Of a DNA stretch of 64,000 nucleotides, positions 23,622 through 35,425 are shown piece after piece. Under the pieces are notes generated by a model, which was not told the DNA's origin, did no database searches, and saw only the letters and a program-made list of their open reading frames with translations. Source of the DNA: Rhodanobacter sp. T12-5 (GTDB taxonomy: Bacteria; Pseudomonadota; Gammaproteobacteria; Xanthomonadales; Rhodanobacteraceae); assembly GCF_008329435.1 (NCBI RefSeq), contig NZ_NPKN01000001.1, positions 558,001 to 622,000 of the forward strand, in the 5' to 3' direction. Position 1 is the stretch's first letter; the number at the start of each line of letters is the position of its first letter. A program made the translations under genes and the position numbers.

Positions 23622-24520
23622 TTGATTCTGTCCCATTCCCGTCCTCGGACCATCGTTTTCCGGCAGCCGGGCTGAATCTGGCCGTGGAAACATGGAACGC
23701 GACCGGCAACCCGGCGTTGCTGTTCGCGCATGGTTTCGGCCAGACCCGCGGCGCCTGGAGCAATGTGGCGGCCACGCTGGCCGATGCCGGCTGCCGCTGC
23801 ACGACATTCGACAGTCGCGGTCACGGCGAAAGCGATCGGGCAAACGTCGGCGCGGGATACCACATGGACCAGTTTGCCGACGACCTGCTGCGGCTGGCCA
23901 CGGCACAGCCGCAGCCGCCGATCCTGGTCGGCGCCTCGATGGGCGGATTGCTGGGGATCGTGCTGGCCGGTGAGGTGAGGCCTTCGCCATTTAGCGCGTT
24001 GGTGCTGGTCGACATCACGCCACGCTGGGAAACCGCGGGCGTGGAACGCATCCTCGCCTTCATGCAGGCGCATCCGGACGGTTTCGCGAACTATACGGAC
24101 GCAGCCGAACAGATCGCCGGCTACCTGCCGCAGCGGCGCGAACGCAAGAGCGAGGAGCAACTGCGCCCGCTGCTGCGCGAAGGCGCGGACGGCCGGCTGC
24201 GCTGGCATTGGGACCCGGCGCTGCTGGCCGGTGAGCTGGTACGCGAAAGCGAGCGCTACCAACCGCGCCTGCAGGCGGCGGCGGCGAAAATCGACGTGCC
24301 CGTGCTGCTGTTGTCCGGCGCGCGCAGCGACGTCGTATCGCGCGTCACCGTCGACGAATTCCTGCAGTTGGTGCCACATGCGCGGCATGTCGAACTGCCG
24401 CACGCCACGCACATGGTGGCGGGCGATGCGAATGACGCTTTTACTCGCGAAGTCGTGCGCTTCGTGCAAAGTCTGGATCCATCGGCTGACCGGCGCCATG
24501 CCGGCGCTGTTCAACCGTGA
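23618..24520 (+). CDS. Alpha/beta hydrolase
   Basis: 300 residues with the canonical fold: oxyanion 'LLFAHGFGQTRGAW' (~35-47), nucleophile S107 in GASMGG, acid in 'LSGARSDVV' (~231) and His in 'HATHMVAGD' near the C-terminus. The substrate is unknown; co-transcription with fadE (9 bp gap) suggests an ester or thioester of fatty acids. The start codon appears leaderless. Its GC content and codon use match its neighbours. Confidence 0.85.
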   Translation: MVDSVPFPSSDHRFPAAGLNLAVETWNATGNPALLFAHGFGQTRGAWSNVAATLADAGCRCTTFDSRGHGESDRANVGAGYHMDQFADDLLRLATAQPQPPILVGASMGGLLGIVLAGEVRPSPFSALVLVDITPRWETAGVERILAFMQAHPDGFANYTDAAEQIAGYLPQRRERKSEEQLRPLLREGADGRLRWHWDPALLAGELVRESERYQPRLQAAAAKIDVPVLLLSGARSDVVSRVTVDEFLQLVPHARHVELPHATHMVAGDANDAFTREVVRFVQSLDPSADRRHAGAVQP

Positions 24521-24529
24521 GGTGCTGAA

Positions 24530-26989
24530 ATGTCCGTGATACTGACCCTGCTGGCGGCGCTGATTGCCACCGGCGCGTGTGCCTACCATCGCAGCAGCCT
24601 GCGCACCTGGGCGATCGTGACCATTGCCACCACGCTGGTGGTCGGCCTGGTGCTGCATGCGCCGTGGACGATGGTGATCCTGCTGATCATCGAGCTGTTG
24701 ATTGCAGTGCCGCTGCTGCTGGTGGATTTTCGCCGCAAGCAGATCAGCGCGCCGCTGCTGAAACTGTTCGCCAAGGTCACGCCGAAGCTGTCGGACACCG
24801 AGCAGACCGCGCTGGAAGCCGGCACGGTCGGCTTCGAGGGCGAGCTGTTCTCCGGCAAGCCGGACTGGCATGAACTGCTGAGGCAGCCCAAGCCCGAGCT
24901 GAGCGTGGAGGAGCAGGCCTTCATGGATGGCCCCGTGGAAGAGCTTTGCGGGATGATCGACGACTGGCAGATCACCCACGAACTGGCCGACCTGCCACCG
25001 AACGTGTGGGACTTCATCAAGAAGAACCGCTTCTTCGGCATGATCATCCCGAAGCGCTACGGCGGGTTGCAGTTCTCCGCGCTGGCGCATTCGGCGGTGC
25101 TGCAGAAGCTGGCCACGATGTCGGCCACGGTGGCGTCGACCGTCGCCGTACCGAACTCGCTCGGGCCGGCCGAACTGCTGCTGCATTACGGCAGCGAGGA
25201 GCAGAAGGATCATTACCTGCCGCGCCTCGCCGTCGGCGAGGAGATTCCCTGCTTCGCATTGACCGGCCCGTACGCCGGCTCCGACGCCACCTCGATCCCC
25301 GACTACGGCATCGTCTGCAAGCAGACCGTCGATGGCGTCGAGACAGTCGGCATCAAGTTCACCTTCGACAAGCGCTATATCACGCTGGCGCCGATCGCCA
25401 CGGTGGTCGGCCTGGCCTTCCGCATGTACGACCCCGACCACCTGCTCGGCCAGACCGACGATCTCGGCATCTCGCTGGCGTTGCTGCCGCGCTCGACGCC
25501 GGGGCTGGAAATCGGCCGCCGCCACTTCCCGCTGAACGTGCCGTTCCAGAACGGCCCGGTGCGCGGCAACGGCATCTTCGCGCCGTTGTCGGTGCTGATC
25601 GGCGGGCCGCAGATGGCCGGCCACGGCTGGCGCATGCTGGTCGAAGTGTTGTCGGTAGGCCGCGCGATTTCGCTGCCGTCCAACGCCACCGGCGGCGTGC
25701 GCGCGGCGGTTGCCTCGGTCGGCGCGTATGCGCGCATGCGCAAGCAGTTCGGCCTGGCGATCGCACGTTTCGAAGGCGTGGAAGAAGCGCTGGCGCGCAT
25801 CGGCGGGTTGACCTATGCGACCGCGGCGTTGTCGCGCGCCACGGCGGCCGCAGTCGATCGCGGCGAGAAACCGGCGGTGACCTCGGCGATCGCGAAATAC
25901 CACGCCACCGAATGGGGCCGGCAGATCGCCGGCGACGCCATGGACGTGCTCGGCGGCAAGGGCGTGCAACTCGGTCCGAAGAATTACGCCGGCCGCGCGT
26001 GGGAAGGCGTGCCGATCGCGATCACGGTGGAAGGCGCGAACATCATGACGCGCAGCCTGATGATCTTCGGCCAGGGCGCCATCCGCTGCCATCCGTACGT
26101 GCTGAAGGAAATGCAGGCGCTGTCGATCAGCGATCGCGGCGAACAGTTGAAGACGTTCGACCGGCTGCTGTTCGGCCATCTCGGTTTTGGCGTGTCCAAT
26201 GCGGTGCGCAGCTTTGCGATGGCATTGTCCGGCTCGCGCCTGGGCGAGAGTGCCGGCGATGCCTACACACGCCGCTATTACCGCAAGCTCGACCGCTACT
26301 CCGCTGCGCTGGCGTTGTGCGCCGACGTGTTCATGGGCGTGCTTGGCGGCAAGCTGAAGTTCAAGGAGAAGCTGTCGGCGCGTCTCGGCGACGTGCTCAG
26401 CTACCTGTACATCGCCAGCGCGATGCTCAAGCGCTACGAGGACACCGGCCGGCCGGAAGCGGATCGTCCGCTGCTGGCTTGGGCGTTCCACCAGTGCATG
26501 TGGAACATCCAGACGGCGCTGGACGGCGCGATCCGCAATTTCCCGGTGCGCCCCGTTTCATGGCTGCTGCGCGTGCTGGTGTTCCCGTTCGGTCGCCGTG
26601 ACGTGCCGCCGTCCGATCGCCTGGGCCGCCGCGTCGCCGCGCTGATCACCGCGCCCAGCGAGGCGCGCGATCGCCTGCTGGAATGGACCTACCTGACGCC
26701 GACGGCGAACAATACGATCGGCCGCATGCATGCCTTGCTGCCGGACGTGATCGCCGCCGAGCCGGTCGACCGCAAATTCGGCAAGGCGCTGAAGACTGGC
26801 CAGTTCAAGGCCCACGACTACCTCGGCCAACTGGCCGAGGCCGAGCAGGCCGGCGTGCTCGATGCCAGCGAGGCGGCGTTGCTCAGGCGCGTGCGCGAGG
26901 GCGTATTCGAGTTCATCTCGGTGGACGATTTCGAGGTCGACGAGATGCGCGCGTTCAAGACGCGCGCGGATGCGAAGAAGCCGGCCTGA
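24530..26989 (+). CDS. fadE: Acyl-CoA dehydrogenase, FadE type
   Basis: 819 residues. FadE catalyses the first step of beta-oxidation, FAD-dependent 2,3-dehydrogenation of acyl-CoA. As in E. coli FadE, there are two N-terminal membrane spans (~3-20 and ~25-67) before the catalytic part. Motifs include 'GMIIPKRYGGLQFSALAHSAVLQKL', 'FALTGPYAGSDATSIPD', 'MDVLGGKGVQLGPKNY' and 'VEGANIMTRSLMIFGQGAIRCHPY'. The C-terminal ~220 residues are the FadE-specific extension. It forms an operon with the upstream hydrolase under the divergent TetR regulator. Confidence 0.95.
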   Translation: MSVILTLLAALIATGACAYHRSSLRTWAIVTIATTLVVGLVLHAPWTMVILLIIELLIAVPLLLVDFRRKQISAPLLKLFAKVTPKLSDTEQTALEAGTVGFEGELFSGKPDWHELLRQPKPELSVEEQAFMDGPVEELCGMIDDWQITHELADLPPNVWDFIKKNRFFGMIIPKRYGGLQFSALAHSAVLQKLATMSATVASTVAVPNSLGPAELLLHYGSEEQKDHYLPRLAVGEEIPCFALTGPYAGSDATSIPDYGIVCKQTVDGVETVGIKFTFDKRYITLAPIATVVGLAFRMYDPDHLLGQTDDLGISLALLPRSTPGLEIGRRHFPLNVPFQNGPVRGNGIFAPLSVLIGGPQMAGHGWRMLVEVLSVGRAISLPSNATGGVRAAVASVGAYARMRKQFGLAIARFEGVEEALARIGGLTYATAALSRATAAAVDRGEKPAVTSAIAKYHATEWGRQIAGDAMDVLGGKGVQLGPKNYAGRAWEGVPIAITVEGANIMTRSLMIFGQGAIRCHPYVLKEMQALSISDRGEQLKTFDRLLFGHLGFGVSNAVRSFAMALSGSRLGESAGDAYTRRYYRKLDRYSAALALCADVFMGVLGGKLKFKEKLSARLGDVLSYLYIASAMLKRYEDTGRPEADRPLLAWAFHQCMWNIQTALDGAIRNFPVRPVSWLLRVLVFPFGRRDVPPSDRLGRRVAALITAPSEARDRLLEWTYLTPTANNTIGRMHALLPDVIAAEPVDRKFGKALKTGQFKAHDYLGQLAEAEQAGVLDASEAALLRRVREGVFEFISVDDFEVDEMRAFKTRADAKKPA

Positions 26990-27115
26990 GGTTTCGCGCG
27001 CGGAACCTCGTGTCGGGTGCTGCCTTGTGTGGCATCCGCTACGGGGCGCGGTCAGAGCCCGCGAGAAATTCGACTTCCGCAGCGATGGCGGGCGTGGGTT
27101 TTTCAGGCCCTCAGC

Positions 27116-28015
27116 TCAACGCCGCCAGGCTGGCGGCACGATCGAGCTCCGGCGCAGTGCGACGATCAGCAGAGCCAGCGTGAGCAGCGAGCAGATAGCC
27201 AGCGCGACTACCGAAGCCTCCGCACCGAACGCCCCGCCGCTGAGCCAGTCCGGCCCGGTTCGGCTGGACACCAGCCAGCCCTTGCCGGCACCGCCGGAAA
27301 CCGGGATGCCGTAGACGGTGCCCTGCATGATGTTCCACGCCGCGTGCAGGCCGATGCACGCCCACAGCGAGCGGGTGACGTGATAGATCATGGCGAGCAG
27401 CAGCCCCGCTTCGATCGCGATCGCGGTCGAACTCCACAGCGAGGCGCCGGGATTGAAGATGTGCGCCGCGCCGAAGAAAGCCGCCGAAATCAGCAGCGCC
27501 CACCAGGTACCGAGACCTTCCTCGACGATCCGGAAGATCACCCCGCGCGCGATGATCTCCTCGCCGATGCCGGCCCCCAGGCCGGCCACCAGCACGCCCG
27601 GCAACCAGTCCACCTGCGGGTCGGTGCCGATGACGTGGTAACTGCCGGCCAGCCACAGCACGCCGACCACCACGCTGAACAGCGCGGCACCGATGACGAA
27701 GCCGGCCACGCCGAACGTCGGGATGTCGTGCGGCGACAACTCGCGCATGCGTCGCCGTTCGATCAGGCGGACCAGGATTGCGTAGCCGATCCATGCCGGC
27801 AGCAACCGCACACTCAGGGTCGCCAGGGCGTGATGCAGTGGACCGGCAGCCTTGGCGGTCCAGCCCAGCGCGATCATGGTCGTGCGCGTGACCACGATGA
27901 AGCCGATCAGCATGGCGGCGAAAAAGATGATGCGCGCGGCGGGTGAAAGCACCAGCCAGCGCTGCCAGGCTGGCGTGTCCGGTGGTGCGGTGAAAGCGAT
28001 CTGCTGGGGTTGCAT
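27116..28015 (-). CDS. CPBP family intramembrane glutamic protease
   Basis: 299 residues, roughly eight membrane spans. The active-site motifs are EExxxR at 152-157 (EEIIAR), FxxxH at 181-185 (FGAAH) and HxxxN at 224-228 (HAAWN), the full Abi/CAAX-protease set. Bacterial members cleave within membranes or act in self-immunity to bacteriocins; no bacteriocin gene is nearby. An upstream TTG at 28033 is possible, but ATG at 28015 is preferred. Confidence 0.88.
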   Translation of the reverse strand: MQPQQIAFTAPPDTPAWQRWLVLSPAARIIFFAAMLIGFIVVTRTTMIALGWTAKAAGPLHHALATLSVRLLPAWIGYAILVRLIERRRMRELSPHDIPTFGVAGFVIGAALFSVVVGVLWLAGSYHVIGTDPQVDWLPGVLVAGLGAGIGEEIIARGVIFRIVEEGLGTWWALLISAAFFGAAHIFNPGASLWSSTAIAIEAGLLLAMIYHVTRSLWACIGLHAAWNIMQGTVYGIPVSGGAGKGWLVSSRTGPDWLSGGAFGAEASVVALAICSLLTLALLIVALRRSSIVPPAWRR

Positions 28016-28080
28016 GCGCGGATTCGTAAGCAAGGGAGCCCGCAGATTAGCAGCGCGGATAGCTCAGTTCAGCGGGTACT

Positions 28081-29682
<1,602 letters not shown>

Positions 29683-29821
29683 GGAGGCGGGTCGGCTGGA
29701 ACGCGAACCGGCAATTGTAGCGTGGAACGGCGATGGCCTTGACAAAAGCCCGGCAGCTGCCCCGGTCGAGCTCATCGCCATCTTCGTGGATGCACAGGCT
29801 CTGTGAAGTCGGGAGTCGAGC

Positions 29822-30724
29822 TCAATGCATCGACCTGGCCCGATATCGTCCATCGTCGTATATCACCGGCATCCACGCATAACGCAACGCTTTCCCGACA
29901 CCCGCATGGGCGGGAGGTGCCGTCATCTCCCTGGCATATTTGCGCAGGGTCAGCCCAAGGTCTGCGTCGGGAACGGCATCGAGCAACCAGGCATCGGCCA
30001 CCGAACCGTCGGCGTTGAATGCGAGCAGATAGTCGGCAAAACCGGCGTAGGGGGTGATGCGTCCGTTGGGCGCGATGTACGGCTTGGCTTTCGGTACGGG
30101 ATGGAGAACCTCTCCCGTGAAGTTGCTGTCGGTACCCGCGCGGATGTCTGCATCATGCGAGGCGATGAAGCTGTTCACGTCGCGCATGACTTCGGGCATG
30201 GCCGATTTTCCCAGCCTGTCGAGGATACGTTGCACCAGTTCGGCCGCGTAGCCGTCATGCGGGCGGTCGCCCTTCGGCAGCAGCAGTGCATAGTGTCCGT
30301 ATATCTGCGCCCAATTCATGGCCTCGCGATACTGGCGGGTGGCGAGCTTGATTTCGGCCATCTTGGCCATCGCCAGAACACTGCCGCGCGTGGCCGCATT
30401 GCCCAGATAGAGGCTGGCTTTGACGAGATCCTGTCGAACGGGTGAGCCGGAAGCATGCTGGCCCATGTGGTACAGGGAGCCTAGTACGTACAAGTCGTGT
30501 TGATCGCCGGTCTGCGCCTCCTGCTCGATTTTCGATAGCTCCTGTCGGCGCCGGGCGAGCGGGACATTCTTGTCCAGCACCCGGGCCCAGGAGGCGTTCA
30601 ATGCGATTTTTTCTGTCGCGACCGGATTTTGCGCGGGTGGCGGCGTCGCAGCGGATGCGCTGCTGCACAGGATCAGAAGTATCGCGAGGGCTGCTGCGAG
30701 CCTGTGCGGGCATTCCTCTCTCAT
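29822..30724 (-). CDS. Exported Sel1-repeat-like protein of unknown function
   Basis: 300 residues: signal peptide (1-25, ending SASA), a helical region with Sel1/TPR-like repeats ('[51 protein letters not shown]', ~78-128) and a C-terminal domain with '[28 protein letters not shown]', which resembles TonB-like C-terminal units by eye only. It is presumably periplasmic. There is no operon partner; it lies between prfC and an M20 peptidase. The start at 30724 has AAGGAAACGGAG directly upstream. Confidence 0.65.
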   Translation of the reverse strand: MREECPHRLAAALAILLILCSSASAATPPPAQNPVATEKIALNASWARVLDKNVPLARRRQELSKIEQEAQTGDQHDLYVLGSLYHMGQHASGSPVRQDLVKASLYLGNAATRGSVLAMAKMAEIKLATRQYREAMNWAQIYGHYALLLPKGDRPHDGYAAELVQRILDRLGKSAMPEVMRDVNSFIASHDADIRAGTDSNFTGEVLHPVPKAKPYIAPNGRITPYAGFADYLLAFNADGSVADAWLLDAVPDADLGLTLRKYAREMTAPPAHAGVGKALRYAWMPVIYDDGRYRARSMH

Positions 30725-30802
30725 CTCCGTTTCCTTGGCGGTTGGGTCGTGCGGTGGAAGTGCCGCAAGCAGACATTACGGCAGCTCGTGATCGTCCGCA
30801 AA

Positions 30803-30837
30803 AAGAAGAGCCCGGAAATCGCTTTCCGGGCTCTTTT
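30803..30837. terminator. Bidirectional rho-independent terminator
   Basis: AGAGCCCGGAAA pairs with TTTCCGGGCTCT around TCGC. TTTT follows on the + strand and UCUUUUU on the minus strand, where it ends the M20 peptidase transcript. Confidence 0.85.
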
Positions 30838-30868
30838 CATGTGGCATTGGAGACAAGGCTGCGACTCG

Positions 30869-32266
30869 TCATTTCGCCAGTCGGGTCAACACCCGATGCC
30901 AGAACTCCAGCCCCGCTCCGACTTCCGATGCCGGCAATTTTTCGTTGAGCCCGTGAGCAAATGTATCGTCCGGTTTGGTGAAGGCCGCATCGATGCCATA
31001 GCTGGGCACGCCCGCGTTGCGGAAGTACATGCTGTCGGAGGCGCCGGCGGACATGCCGGGGACGATTTCCACGCCGGGGAAGCGGGCGTGCACCGCGGCG
31101 GTGACGGCGGCGATCACGTCCTGGCGCAGCGGCGAGGCGGGGCTGGCCACCGGCGGGGGTGGCAGCACGGTGACGGTGGCGGACTTGTCGTTGATCACCT
31201 TGACCAGCGTGTCGCGCACGCTGTCGACCGGGGTGCCCGGGAAGATGCGGCAGTTGATGTTGACGCTGGCACTTTGCGGCAGTGCGTTGAGTGCGTGGCC
31301 GCCGTTGAGCATGGTGGCCACGCAGGTGGTGCGGATCTGGCCGACGTAGGCGGGGTCGGCCGAGATGGTGGCCGCGGCGGCGGCATCGTCAGGGTGGGCG
31401 GCGAAGCGGGTCATCGCCGCGCCGAGCGGGCCGGGGGTGTGCGCACCGAGCGCACGCAGCGAGGCGAGCGTGATCTCGTTGCTGAGCGGCGGAAACTGGT
31501 AGCCGGCGACGCGGTCGATGATGCGCGCCAGCCGATAGATGGCGTTGTCCTTGTTGGGTTCGCTGGAATGTCCGCCGGCCGAGGTCAGGCTAATGTGGAA
31601 GTCCGCATAGGTCTTCTCGGCGGCCTGGATCTGGTACAGCGCGGGCTTGCCGGTATCCGGGTTCAGGGTGCCGCCGCCGGCGTCGGCGTTGAGCAGGAAT
31701 TCGGCGTCGTGATAGCGCTTCGCCAGTTCGCGGGTCGAGGCCATGGTGGTCTCCTCGTCGCCGGACAGCAGCAGGATCAGGTCGTGGCGCGGCTTGAAGC
31801 CTTCGCGCTTGAGCCGGATCAGCGTCTCGACCAGCACCACCACCGCGGTTTTCATGTCGGCGGTGCCGCGGCCGTAGAGGTAGCCGTTCTCCTCGATCAG
31901 GGTGAACGGGTCGCGGGTCCAGTCCTGGCGCTTCGCCGCGACCACGTCCATGTGCCCGGACAGCAGGATCGGCTTGCCTTCGCCGGTGCCGCGATAGCGC
32001 GCCACCAGTGCGGCGGTTTCGCCGACCGGAATGATCTCGACATCGTCGGCGGCAAAGCCGGCCGCCTTGAGCTTGTCGGCCAGGTAGGCGGCCAGCACCG
32101 GCACCTGGTGCTGGCCCTCGACGGTATGGATGCCGATGGCATGTTTCAGCATCGCCATGGTTTCGGGCAGCGCTTGGGCGGTGGTATCGGCGTGGGCCAT
32201 TCCGATGCCGGCACAGAGGACAAGTGTGGTTGCCGCGGCGGTTCGAAGTGCTCGTGGTGTTCTCAT
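30869..32266 (-). CDS. Exported M20 family metallopeptidase
   Basis: 465 residues with a signal peptide (1-26, ending MAHA). M20 zinc ligands are visible: His in 'SGHMDVVAA' (~105), bridging Asp in 'GRGTADMK', catalytic Glu pair in 'SGDEETT', Asp in 'LNADAGGG', and the final His in 'FAHGLNEKLP'. The lid domain has 'GHSSEPNKDNAIYRLARII'. M20 enzymes remove amino acids from peptides or hydrolyse acyl-amino acids; the exact substrate is unknown. GAGGG precedes the start. Confidence 0.93.
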   Translation of the reverse strand: MRTPRALRTAAATTLVLCAGIGMAHADTTAQALPETMAMLKHAIGIHTVEGQHQVPVLAAYLADKLKAAGFAADDVEIIPVGETAALVARYRGTGEGKPILLSGHMDVVAAKRQDWTRDPFTLIEENGYLYGRGTADMKTAVVVLVETLIRLKREGFKPRHDLILLLSGDEETTMASTRELAKRYHDAEFLLNADAGGGTLNPDTGKPALYQIQAAEKTYADFHISLTSAGGHSSEPNKDNAIYRLARIIDRVAGYQFPPLSNEITLASLRALGAHTPGPLGAAMTRFAAHPDDAAAAATISADPAYVGQIRTTCVATMLNGGHALNALPQSASVNINCRIFPGTPVDSVRDTLVKVINDKSATVTVLPPPPVASPASPLRQDVIAAVTAAVHARFPGVEIVPGMSAGASDSMYFRNAGVPSYGIDAAFTKPDDTFAHGLNEKLPASEVGAGLEFWHRVLTRLAK

Positions 32267-32506
32267 TCGAAATCCCTCTGCATGGCTTGAACGGAAGGCC
32301 CGAGTATGCGCGACGGCTCGCGTGGCTGTACAGGTTGATGGCTCCTCGCCAGGCACATGCCGCAATCGCCCATGCGAAGAAGAGCGCGGGGGCGCGTGTA
32401 GCGCAACGGGCTAGGCCCGGGCCGGCACTAGCGCGGCTCGCCGGTGGTCCGGGCGCAGTCGTGTTAACCTTGCCGCCGCGCTGACGGCCATACCGACAGC
32501 GCACAC

Positions 32507-32612
32507 CCCTTGGGGAGTAGCCTGCCTCGTTCCGCGAGGCGTCTTCGTCAACATGCTCGGCTTGTCCTGCCGTGGCGAAGACACCGATCCTGGTTGGCGA
32601 GACCAACGGCTG
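32507..32612 (+). ncRNA. Manganese riboswitch (yybP-ykoY motif) upstream of mntP
   Basis: The leader contains the conserved element CCTTGGGGAGTAGCCTGC (from 32507), a hairpin CCTCG...CGAGG, then 'TCAACATGCTCGGC' (32548-32561) and the closing block 'GGCGAGACCA' (~32596-32605), which together define the yybP-ykoY fold. In gammaproteobacteria this aptamer binds Mn2+ and turns on mntP. The remaining ~65 bases to the mntP ATG should hold the expression platform. Confidence 0.85.
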
Positions 32613-32676
32613 ATGGCGCCACGATGGTCGGGCGCGCCGTCGTGCCGTTGCGCCTGGCCCGACCCAAAGGCAATGC

Positions 32677-33240
32677 ATGAATCCCATTTCCATCCTGTTG
32701 CTCGGCTTTGCCATGTCGACCGACGCGTTCGCGGCGGCGATCGGCAAGGGCGCGGCGATGGCCAGGCCCCGGCTCGGCCAGGCCATGCGCGCGGGCTTGA
32801 TCTTCGGCGTGATCGAGGCGATCACGCCGGTGATCGGCTGGCTGCTGGGCAAGAGCGCTTCCCGCTACATCGAAGCCTGGGACCACTGGGCCGCGTTCGG
32901 CCTGCTGTTGGCGCTGGGCCTGCACATGATCTGGAACGGCCTCAAGCCGGAGTCGGACGAGCCGGTCGATGCGGCCACGAAGCATGGTTTCCTCGGCCTC
33001 GCCCTCACTGGCCTGTCCACCAGCATCGACGCGTTGGCGGTCGGCGTGGGCCTGGCCTTTGTCGACACGCCGATCGCCGTGGTCGCCGTGGTCATCGGCC
33101 TGTGCACGTTCAGCATGGTGACCCTGGGCATCATGCTGGGGCGGGTGCTGGGCGGGATGGTTGGCAAGCGCGCCGAGATGATCGGCGGCGCGATCCTGAT
33201 CGGCGTGGGCGCGGTGATCCTGTACGAGCATCTGGCGTAA
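32677..33240 (+). CDS. mntP: Manganese efflux pump MntP
   Basis: 187 residues, six membrane spans, in two homologous halves: '[20 protein letters not shown]' (~7-26) and '[21 protein letters not shown]' (~108-128), each with the conserved Ser-x-Asp metal-binding motif of the MntP family. It exports Mn2+ from the cytoplasm. Control by the Mn riboswitch just upstream confirms the assignment. Confidence 0.96.
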   Translation: MNPISILLLGFAMSTDAFAAAIGKGAAMARPRLGQAMRAGLIFGVIEAITPVIGWLLGKSASRYIEAWDHWAAFGLLLALGLHMIWNGLKPESDEPVDAATKHGFLGLALTGLSTSIDALAVGVGLAFVDTPIAVVAVVIGLCTFSMVTLGIMLGRVLGGMVGKRAEMIGGAILIGVGAVILYEHLA

Positions 33241-33246
33241 ACGGAA

Positions 33247-33270
33247 AACCCGGGGATCGCTCCCCGGGTT
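33247..33270. terminator. Terminator between mntP and the EF-G gene
   Basis: AACCCGGGGA and TCCCCGGGTT pair around a short loop. On the minus strand the stem runs into UUUUCC, so it ends the EF-G transcript; on the plus strand it may also stop mntP. Confidence 0.8.
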
Positions 33271-33295
33271 CGCGTGTTTGCAGCGGTGCGGCGGC

Positions 33296-35425
33296 TTACT
33301 TCGCTTCCTTCTCCATCAGCTTGTCGACCATGCTGGCGGGCACTTCCTGGTAATGATCGAAGATCATGCTGAAGTTGCCGCGACCGCTGGTGGCCGAGCG
33401 CAGGAAGTTGATGTAGCCGAACATTTCCGACAGCGGCACGAAACCCTGCACGAAGGCCGAGGTGCCCTTCTGGCCCTGGTCGGTGATGTTGCCGCGGCGG
33501 CGGTTGATGTCGCCGATGATGTCGCCGAGATAAGTCGCTTCGGTGACCACCTCCAGGCTCATGATCGGCTCCAGCAACTTCGGCTTGCTGAGCCTCTGCG
33601 CCTCGCGGAAGCACTGGCGGGTGGCGATCTCGAAGGCCAGCGCGGAGGAGTCGACGTCGTGGTATTTGCCGTCGAGCAGGCGTGCCTTGAAATCGACCAC
33701 CTCGTAGCCGGCGATCTGGCCCTCCTGCGATTCGGTCTTCACCGCATGCTCGACCGCCGGGATGTATTCGCGCGGCACGCGGCCGCCGACCACTTCGTCG
33801 GAGAAGACCACGCCCGAGCCCGGTTCGCCCGGCTCGAAGATCATCTTCACTTCGGCAAACTGGCCCGAGCCGCCGCTCTGCTTCTTGTGCGTGTAGGTAT
33901 GCTCGACGGCCTTGCCAAAGGCCTCGCGGAAGCTGACCCGCGGCTTGCCCATGCTGGCTTCCACGCCCAGCTCCGTGCGCATGCGATCGATGGTGATCTC
34001 CAGGTGCAGCTCACCCATGCCCTTGAGCACCGTCTGGCCGGTCTCCTGGTCCACTTCCATGCGCAGCGACGGGTCGGCCTTGACCATCTTGTAGAGCGCG
34101 GTGGACAGCTTGTCGACGTCGTTGCGGCTCTTCGGCTCGACCGACACACTGATCACCGGGTCGGGGAAGCGCATGCGCTCCAGCAAGGCCGGGTGCGCCG
34201 GATCGGCCAGCGAATCGCCGGTCTCGGTGTCCTTCATCGAGACGAAGGCGCAGATGTCGCCGGCGCGCACCTCGTCGATTTCCTTCGTGTCGTCGGCCTG
34301 CACTTCGACGATGCGGCCCACGCGCTCCTTCTTGCCACGGGTGACGTTGAGCAGGGTGTCGCCCTTCTTGATCACGCCGGAGTAGACGCGGCAGAAGGTG
34401 AGCGTGCCGAACTGGTCGTTGATCACCTTGAACGCCAGCGCGCGTGCCGGCGCGTCGTCGGTCACTGCCTGCTCGCCGACGATGTTGCCGTCCTCGTCGA
34501 CCATCGCGATGCCGCCGTTTTCGCCGGGGTAGGGCAGGTAGTCGACCACGGCGTCCAACAGTTGCTGGACGCCCTTGTTCTTGTACGAGGAGCCGCACAG
34601 CACCGGCACCAGCTCGCCGGTGACGGTGCCCTTGCGGATGCATTGCTTGAGCATGGCCGGATCGAACTCGCCGGTGTTGATCAGGCGCTCGAACGCGTCG
34701 TCGTCCAGGGCCAGTGCGCTTTCCAGCACTTCCTCGCGCAGCTTCGGCAGGTTTGCGACCCATTCGTTGTCGGCGCTGGAGCCGAGCTTTAGGCGATCCT
34801 TCAACTGCTCCAGCGGCACGCTTTCCCACACGGCGTCCTTGTCGTCGGAGGCCCAGATGTAGCCGACGCCGGCAACCAGGTCGGCCATGCCGACGAATTC
34901 GTCGCTGCTGCCCAGCGGCACGTGGCAAAGCAGCGCGTTCGCGCCGAGGCGTTCGCGGATGCCCTTCACGCAGTGCGCGAAGTTCGCGCCGATGCGGTCC
35001 ATCTTGTTGACGTAGCAGATCCGCGGCACCTTGTACTGGTCGGCCAGGCGCCAGTTGGTCTCGGTCTGCGGCTCCACCCCGGCGACGCCGTCGAACACCA
35101 CCACCGCGCCATCGAGCACGCGCAGCGAGCGGTTCACCTCGATGGTGAAGTCGACGTGTCCGGGCGTGTCGATCACGTTGATCTGGTGCCCCTTCCACAC
35201 CGCCGACACGGCTGCGGACTGGATCGTGATGCCGCGCTTGCGCTCCTGCTCCATGTAGTCGGTGGTGGTGGAGCCCTTGCCGTCCTTGGTGTCGTGGACG
35301 TCGATGATCTGGTGCTTCTTGCCCGTGTAATAGAGCACGCGCTCGGTGGTCGTGGTCTTGCCCGCGTCGATGTGCGCGATGATGCCGATGTTGCGGTAGA
35401 GGTTGAGCGGTTTCTGTCGGGCCAC
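33296..35425 (-). CDS. fusA: Elongation factor G
   Basis: 709 residues. EF-G moves tRNA and mRNA through the ribosome using GTP. The motifs are G1 '[19 protein letters not shown]', G2/switch '[12 protein letters not shown]', G3 '[12 protein letters not shown]' and G4 'NKMDR'; domain IV has '[16 protein letters not shown]' and '[22 protein letters not shown]'. The start is GTG (VARQKPLNL) with GGAG eight bases upstream. It stands alone rather than in the rpsL-rpsG-fusA-tuf cluster, so it may be a second EF-G copy. Confidence 0.94.
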   Translation of the reverse strand: MARQKPLNLYRNIGIIAHIDAGKTTTTERVLYYTGKKHQIIDVHDTKDGKGSTTTDYMEQERKRGITIQSAAVSAVWKGHQINVIDTPGHVDFTIEVNRSLRVLDGAVVVFDGVAGVEPQTETNWRLADQYKVPRICYVNKMDRIGANFAHCVKGIRERLGANALLCHVPLGSSDEFVGMADLVAGVGYIWASDDKDAVWESVPLEQLKDRLKLGSSADNEWVANLPKLREEVLESALALDDDAFERLINTGEFDPAMLKQCIRKGTVTGELVPVLCGSSYKNKGVQQLLDAVVDYLPYPGENGGIAMVDEDGNIVGEQAVTDDAPARALAFKVINDQFGTLTFCRVYSGVIKKGDTLLNVTRGKKERVGRIVEVQADDTKEIDEVRAGDICAFVSMKDTETGDSLADPAHPALLERMRFPDPVISVSVEPKSRNDVDKLSTALYKMVKADPSLRMEVDQETGQTVLKGMGELHLEITIDRMRTELGVEASMGKPRVSFREAFGKAVEHTYTHKKQSGGSGQFAEVKMIFEPGEPGSGVVFSDEVVGGRVPREYIPAVEHAVKTESQEGQIAGYEVVDFKARLLDGKYHDVDSSALAFEIATRQCFREAQRLSKPKLLEPIMSLEVVTEATYLGDIIGDINRRRGNITDQGQKGTSAFVQGFVPLSEMFGYINFLRSATSGRGNFSMIFDHYQEVPASMVDKLMEKEAK

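Noticed and set aside
22913-26491. A 1192-codon open frame on the minus strand crossing fadE and the hydrolase
   Set aside because: Only its last 192 codons are the TetR gene. The rest is antisense to fadE, is His/Arg/Gln-rich and matches no family; long antisense frames are common at high GC.
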